Source: JAUXFK01 sp034189035 (lineage in GTDB: Bacteria > Desulfobacterota > UBA8473). Taken from it: DNA of 9,722 bases. Each line of letters begins with the position of its first letter. Position 1 is the first letter of the stretch. Positions 5,904 through 9,722 of this stretch are shown piece after piece. The notes under the pieces are model-generated. The model was not told where the DNA came from. It ran no database searches and saw only the letters and a program-made list of their open reading frames with translations. Position numbers and translations under genes: made by a program. The stretch is taken from NCBI GenBank assembly GCA_034189035.1, contig JAXHVA010000136.1, forward strand, positions 1 through 9,722. Direction: 5' to 3'.

Positions 5904-7289
5904 ATGTTTAAGATACTTATTGTAGATGATGAACCCAATATGCTTGAGTTCTTGGAGATAATGCTGAAGAAAGAGGGGTACGATATTACATGTACAACAA
6001 GTGGCAAAGAAGCATTAGAGCTCTGTGATGAAACTCGCTATGACATGGTCATCTCAGATATAATGATGCCAAAGGTTACAGGTTTGGATGTTCTCCATAA
6101 TGTCAAAGAGATACACCCTGAGACTACTATCATATTAATCACTGCCTATGCGACGATGGAAACGGCCATCCAGGCAATGAAAGAAGGGGCATTTGATTAT
6201 ATATCCAAGCCTTTCAAAGTAGATGAAATAAAAACTGTCATTAAAAATGCTTTGATAAGAAAAGAACAGAAAAAGGTAAGTGTCCCCCATGAAAGTGAAA
6301 TTGGTTATAAATTTGGGGATATCAATCTTATTGGAAAGACAAGGGAGATGATGAAGGTCTACGACCTTATCCAAAAGGTCTCCATGACCAATTCAAATAC
6401 ATTGATCTATGGAGAGAGTGGAACAGGGAAAGAGTTAGTGGCCAAATCTATCCATTATAATAGTGCTCGAAAAAACTTTCCATTAATTATTATCAACTGT
6501 GGTGGTATCCCGGAAACACTGCTTGAAAGTGAGCTTTTTGGTTATAAAAAGGGCTCATTTACTGGTGCTGCTTACGACAAAGCTGGATTATTCGAAGCTG
6601 CCCATAGAGGAACAATCTTTCTAGATGAAGTGGGAGACCTTCCTTTTCCCACACAGGTTAAACTTTTAAGGGTAGTTCAAGAAAAGACTTTTAAACCAGT
6701 AGGTGGAGTTGAAGAAAGGGCTGTTGATGTTAGAATAATCACAGCTACAAATAAGGACTTAGAAGAGAAAGTGATTCAGGGAGAGTTCAGAGAAGACCTG
6801 TTTTATCGTTTAAATGTAATTCAAATAAGAATCCCTCCGCTAAGAGAAAGGAAAGAGGATATACCGATCCTCTCAAATTACTTTTTAGAAAAGCACTCAA
6901 AGGAACTCAATAAAGATATTAAGAAAATATCATCTTTTGCAATGGAGGCCCTTTTGAGTTATAATTTTCCAGGAAATGTAAGGGAACTTGAGACCATCAT
7001 AGAGAGAAGTGTCGCCTTAGAGTCCTCAAATATTGTTCTCCCAGAAAGTCTCACTCTTGCAACATTTAAAAAAGACCAAAAAAGAACGAGTAACGAATTA
7101 AAAATAGAAATCCCAGGTGAAGGATTGGACCTTGAAGGAGTAATGGCAAATCTGGAAAAGAATATTCTAATAAATGCCCTTCATCGGACCCACGGGTCAA
7201 AGAAAAAGGCAGCAAAACTCCTGAATATCAGTTTTAGATCAATCCGATACAAACTGGAGAAATATGGGATAGATTATACGGATGGATAA
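5904..7289 (+). CDS. pilR: PilR-like sigma-54-dependent response regulator (NtrC family)
   Basis: Phosphorylation-controlled activator that binds upstream DNA and uses ATP hydrolysis to open sigma-54 RNA polymerase promoters. The 461-residue product has three domains. The receiver (about 3-115) has the acidic pair D8-D9, phosphoacceptor D52 in SDIMMP, T80 and K102. The AAA+ domain (about 140-370) has Walker A GESGTGKE at 170-177, the sigma-54 contact loop as GSFTGA at 217-222 instead of the commoner GAFTGA, Walker B GTIFLDEVGDLP at 236-247, and NFPGNVRELE at 354-363. The C-terminal Fis-type helix-turn-helix (about 413-456) ends in SFRSIRYKLEKYGI. The FRSxRYxLxKxGI ending and the GSFTGA loop resemble PilR more than NtrC. 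The preceding AGGGGCG is a fair ribosome binding site. Its stop overlaps the kinase start by 8 nt (ATGGATAA). PilR normally activates the major pilin gene, but no pilus gene is visible here, so the target is unknown. Confidence 0.85.
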   Translation: MFKILIVDDEPNMLEFLEIMLKKEGYDITCTTSGKEALELCDETRYDMVISDIMMPKVTGLDVLHNVKEIHPETTIILITAYATMETAIQAMKEGAFDYISKPFKVDEIKTVIKNALIRKEQKKVSVPHESEIGYKFGDINLIGKTREMMKVYDLIQKVSMTNSNTLIYGESGTGKELVAKSIHYNSARKNFPLIIINCGGIPETLLESELFGYKKGSFTGAAYDKAGLFEAAHRGTIFLDEVGDLPFPTQVKLLRVVQEKTFKPVGGVEERAVDVRIITATNKDLEEKVIQGEFREDLFYRLNVIQIRIPPLRERKEDIPILSNYFLEKHSKELNKDIKKISSFAMEALLSYNFPGNVRELETIIERSVALESSNIVLPESLTLATFKKDQKRTSNELKIEIPGEGLDLEGVMANLEKNILINALHRTHGSKKKAAKLLNISFRSIRYKLEKYGIDYTDG

Positions 7290-9015
7290 TCATAGGCAGG
7301 GTCTCAATACAGAACCGATAGACCAAGGAAAGCATAACCAAAAGGAGTTGCTTAATCAGCTGAATTGGTTAATGTTCTTTAGGGTAGTCGTCAGTATATT
7401 GATGCTGAGTTCTTTTACGTTACTCCAAATAAAAAGAACACCACCCTCTCTCACCCCTTTCCTATCAAATATAAACATATATTTTATTATTATTACCATT
7501 TTCTTTCTGACTTTTATTTATGCCATTACAATAAAAAAAATAAAAAACCTCACTGCTTTTGCCTATATTCAAATAACTTTCGATACTTTCCTTATAACAT
7601 TCTTGATCTATTCAACGGGTGGCAAAGAGAGTATATTCAATTTTTTGTATACGATTTCCATTATTACTGCTAGCATTATATTATATAGAAAGGGTGGATT
7701 TTATATTGCCTCGGTATGCAGTATCCTATATGGAGGTTTCTTGGATTTTGAGTTCTATGGAATTATACCCAGTTCAAGCAAGCTTTTTTTAGATAAAGAC
7801 TATAATAGTACTGACCTGTTCTTCTCAATTTCGATAAACATTATCGCCTTTTATTTGGTTGCCTACTTAAGCAGTCTCCTTTCAAAAGAGGTTCTCATTT
7901 CGAGAAAGGAATTAAAAAAGAAACAGCTAGATTTTAATCAGCTCGAGGCCTTGAATAGAAACATCGTAATGAGTATTAATAGTGGCTTATTAACCACGGA
8001 CATCAAAGGGAGGATAACCTTTTTCAATAAAGCAGCTGAGGAAATCACCGGCTATGGATTCTCAGACGTCCACAACACTTTTGCTGAAGATCTATTTCCC
8101 TTTTTAAGGGACAAAAAAGATTGGACAACAGAAAAATTGGCTAATAACATGCATTCACTTCGTTATGAAAGCAAATTTAAAAAACAAAACGGAGACATTC
8201 TATACCTGGGTTTCTCCATATCCCTCCTAAAGGATACAATGGGAGAGGATATTGGAAAAATAATAATATTTCAGAACCTCACCATGTTCAAGGAGATGGA
8301 AGACCATATTAAACGAGTTGATAGATTAGCAGCAGTAGGTCGATTATCAGCAGGAATAGCCCATGAGATGAGGAATCCATTGGCTTCTGCAAGCGGTTCC
8401 ATTGAGGTTTTAAACCAAGAATTGCAACTGAATGGTCAACATAAACGCTTGATGAATATCGCTATAAATGAGATAGACCGATTGAACTCACTCATTACAG
8501 ATTTCATGCTATTCGCTCAACCAGGTCTGGGAAAGAAGGAGGATGTGGTTATTACTAAAGTCATTGGAGATACGCTGAATGAAATTACAAATTGTCCTGA
8601 ATGGAATAAAAATAATATTGAAGTTCGCTGGGACCTTTCCAGTCACAATACAGTAAAAGCCGATCCCAAACAGTTAAGACATGTTTTTTGGAACATCTTC
8701 ACCAATGCTGTGCAGGCAATGCCCGAAGGTGGAGAGTTGCAAATAAAGGTCAGGGATTTAGTCTCTCCGAACAATACATTTGAGAAAATGACCGAATCTT
8801 TGGAAATCAACATTACTGATACGGGCTGTGGAATACCAGAGGAAAACCTTGATAGTATTTTTGATCCTTTCTTTACTACTAAAGACAAAGGTACAGGAAT
8901 GGGCCTAGCTATTGCTTATAGAATAATAGAGAGTTACTATGGAAAGATAGTTGTAAAAAGTGAGCTTCAAAGGGGAACGAGTTTTTGTATCCTTCTTCCT
9001 ATAGCTTCTTTATAG
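7282..9015 (+). CDS. pilS: PilS-like membrane sensor histidine kinase
   Basis: Membrane-bound partner kinase expected to phosphorylate the regulator encoded just upstream. The product has 577 residues. Roughly six hydrophobic segments are visible (about 29-49, 64-83, 92-110, 118-135, 139-154 and 180-200), with very short loops and the PilS-like stretch YSTGGKESIFNFLYTISI at 110-127. A charged linker (201-225) leads to a PAS domain (about 222-335, with TDIKGRITFFNKAAEEITGY at 239-258). The HisKA domain carries phosphoacceptor H361 in AGIAHEMRNPLASASG. The ATPase domain has the N box NIFTNAVQAMPEGG (471-484, N475), the G1 box DTGCGIPEENL (513-523), DPFFTTKDKGTGMGLA (528-543) and a final RGTSFCILLP. 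All catalytic boxes are intact. Six transmembrane helices followed by PAS and kinase is the known PilS layout; PilS senses pilin levels in the inner membrane. Its ATG lies inside the end of the regulator gene, so the two are translationally linked. Confidence 0.87.
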   Translation: MDNHRQGLNTEPIDQGKHNQKELLNQLNWLMFFRVVVSILMLSSFTLLQIKRTPPSLTPFLSNINIYFIIITIFFLTFIYAITIKKIKNLTAFAYIQITFDTFLITFLIYSTGGKESIFNFLYTISIITASIILYRKGGFYIASVCSILYGGFLDFEFYGIIPSSSKLFLDKDYNSTDLFFSISINIIAFYLVAYLSSLLSKEVLISRKELKKKQLDFNQLEALNRNIVMSINSGLLTTDIKGRITFFNKAAEEITGYGFSDVHNTFAEDLFPFLRDKKDWTTEKLANNMHSLRYESKFKKQNGDILYLGFSISLLKDTMGEDIGKIIIFQNLTMFKEMEDHIKRVDRLAAVGRLSAGIAHEMRNPLASASGSIEVLNQELQLNGQHKRLMNIAINEIDRLNSLITDFMLFAQPGLGKKEDVVITKVIGDTLNEITNCPEWNKNNIEVRWDLSSHNTVKADPKQLRHVFWNIFTNAVQAMPEGGELQIKVRDLVSPNNTFEKMTESLEINITDTGCGIPEENLDSIFDPFFTTKDKGTGMGLAIAYRIIESYYGKIVVKSELQRGTSFCILLPIASL

Positions 9016-9530
9016 GATAGGTATCTCAACTGATCTTCCCTTCTCAATGTAGAAATTATTAATGCCTTCATACTAAAACAACTACCTTCTCTAAAAAAAT
9101 CCAAAAATATGCAAGTATTTAATCTCTTCTGAATAATGATGTGGAATTTCATTGACGCGAATTATGGTATATGATATATAATTAGGTAAGTTTTTATATT
9201 ACACATAGATTATGTGGTTATCTATTTTATAACATATGTAATAAAATAATCCTCGAGAAAAAGGCAAGCCAAACGAAACCAGCCTCAAAACCTCATGTTG
9301 TTGAAATATATGACCTTTAGCTGCGTTTTTTTGAGAAACAAAGCACCGAAATTTTCCATTAAAAGCCTTTTCATCTTTGCTTATTTTTTATTTAATAAAT
9401 AAACTCCTTTTGACCTTAGACCTTTATTCGTAAAAAGTATGGCAGGGTCTTTAGAAAGGAAGAGGCAAAATATCAGGGCAAAACCGTGAGTGTCTCCTTT
9501 GAAGACAGTCTTAATAAGAGCATATCGTTA
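9016..9530. other. AT-rich region without a recognisable gene
   Basis: About 515 nt follow the kinase. All frames are interrupted frequently. The longest ATG-started stretch noted, 35 codons at 9295-9402, has no ribosome binding site and no resemblance to a known family. A short hairpin CACATA-GAT-TATGTG (9202-9216) is visible without a following T-run. I see no clear intrinsic terminator after the kinase; termination by Rho is possible. The only notable element is the promoter-like sequence at 9152-9182. Confidence 0.6.
9152..9182 (+). promoter_or_regulatory. Promoter-like sequence with no gene directly downstream
   Basis: TTGACG (9152-9157) is followed after 17 nt by TATATA (9175-9180), preceded by TG at 9172-9173 as in an extended -10 element. 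TATAAT also occurs at 9177-9182 with a 19-nt spacer. The match is better than most in the window. The next recognisable coding start on this strand is the transposase fragment at 9603, more than 400 nt away. It may drive an untranscribed remnant, a non-coding RNA, or be a chance match in AT-rich DNA. Confidence 0.35.
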
Positions 9531-9722
9531 GCCCTCCCTTAAAATAAGGCCACACATAAGTAGAGTTTTCCTGCAAGATAAAGATGAAAGGAGATATCTA
9601 TTATGAAAAAGACAAAGTTTTCAGAGGCAAAGATTGTTGCAATTTTAAAAGAAGCAGAAGTTGGTGTTCCTACTCCTGAGTTATCCCGTAAATACGGGAT
9701 AAGCGAGGCCACCTTTTTATAA
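9531..9722 (+). mobile_element. Left part of an IS3-family insertion sequence, cut by the window end
   Basis: The OrfA start at 9603 identifies the element. The preceding stretch from about 9531 (CCCTCCCTTAAAATAAGGCC) has the pyrimidine-rich, CC-containing look of an IS3 left end, but the exact terminal repeat cannot be set because the right end is outside the window. The left boundary is therefore approximate. Confidence 0.45.
9603..9722 (+). pseudogene. IS3-family transposase OrfA, N-terminal 39 codons, frameshifted
   Basis: OrfA of IS3 elements is the helix-turn-helix DNA-binding subunit, which combines with the OrfB integrase by programmed frameshifting. The start MKKTKFSEAKIVAILKEAE, followed by ELSRKYGISEATF, matches the N-terminus of this family closely. 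AAAGGAG at 9587-9593 lies 9 nt before the ATG. Family members usually continue ATFYNWKxKYGG and reach about 90 residues. Here ACC-TTT-TTA-TAA stops after ATFL. Removing one T from the five-T run (9714-9718) restores TTT-TAT-AA, that is ATFYN, so a one-base insertion is the simplest explanation. The stop coincides with the window end, so I cannot see whether the rest of the element follows. It is either a decayed copy or a sequencing indel. Confidence 0.75.

Noticed and set aside
9295..9402. 35-codon open reading frame in the region after the kinase
   Set aside because: There is no ribosome binding site, composition is biased to F, L and K as expected from AT-rich non-coding DNA, and no family resemblance is seen.
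1..9722. CRISPR array, tRNA or rRNA genes, defence or biosynthetic system
   Set aside because: I saw no regularly spaced direct repeats, no tRNA cloverleaf or rRNA-like segment, and no genes outside conventional housekeeping, two-component and insertion-sequence families.

Overview
The window is an AT-rich bacterial chromosome segment. It carries a housekeeping translation, termination and cell-wall cluster followed by a two-component system, all on the + strand, with broken insertion-sequence remains at both edges. The order rho, rpmE, prfA, prmC, murA resembles the arrangement known from Desulfobacterota/Deltaproteobacteria, Nitrospirota-type and related Gram-negative lineages. The PilR/PilS-type sigma-54 two-component pair fits the same broad group. 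The sequence alone does not let me name the species.

Layout. Positions 1-297 (- strand) hold a frameshifted, internally deleted remnant of an IS481-like (rve-type) transposase whose catalytic part would lie left of the window. Just upstream of it is a perfect 25-bp inverted repeat at 415-467. Positions 468-895 hold no gene; they contain a good sigma-70 promoter candidate and a long untranslated leader for rho. Then come rho (896-2149), rpmE (2286-2486), prfA (2594-3655), prmC (3747-4628), murA (4636-5886), a PilR-like response regulator (5904-7289) and a PilS-like histidine kinase (7282-9015). Positions 9016-9602 have no recognisable gene but contain a promoter-like sequence. The window closes with the first 39 codons of an IS3-family OrfA, broken by what looks like a one-base insertion.

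How the genes work together. Rho ends transcripts, L31 is a large-subunit ribosomal protein, RF1 releases peptides at UAA/UAG, and PrmC methylates the GGQ glutamine of RF1, so enzyme and substrate are encoded side by side. MurA starts peptidoglycan precursor synthesis. Spacing tightens from prmC onward: 7 nt to murA, 17 nt to the regulator, and an 8-nt overlap between regulator and kinase. This suggests that prmC-murA-pilR-pilS are co-transcribed. No pilin or pilus assembly gene is visible, so the target of the two-component system is not shown here.

I found no convincing undescribed system. The core is conventional. The items most worth a second look are the 53-nt palindrome, the long rho leader, the PilRS pair attached to a housekeeping operon, and a promoter-like sequence facing about 420 nt without a gene.
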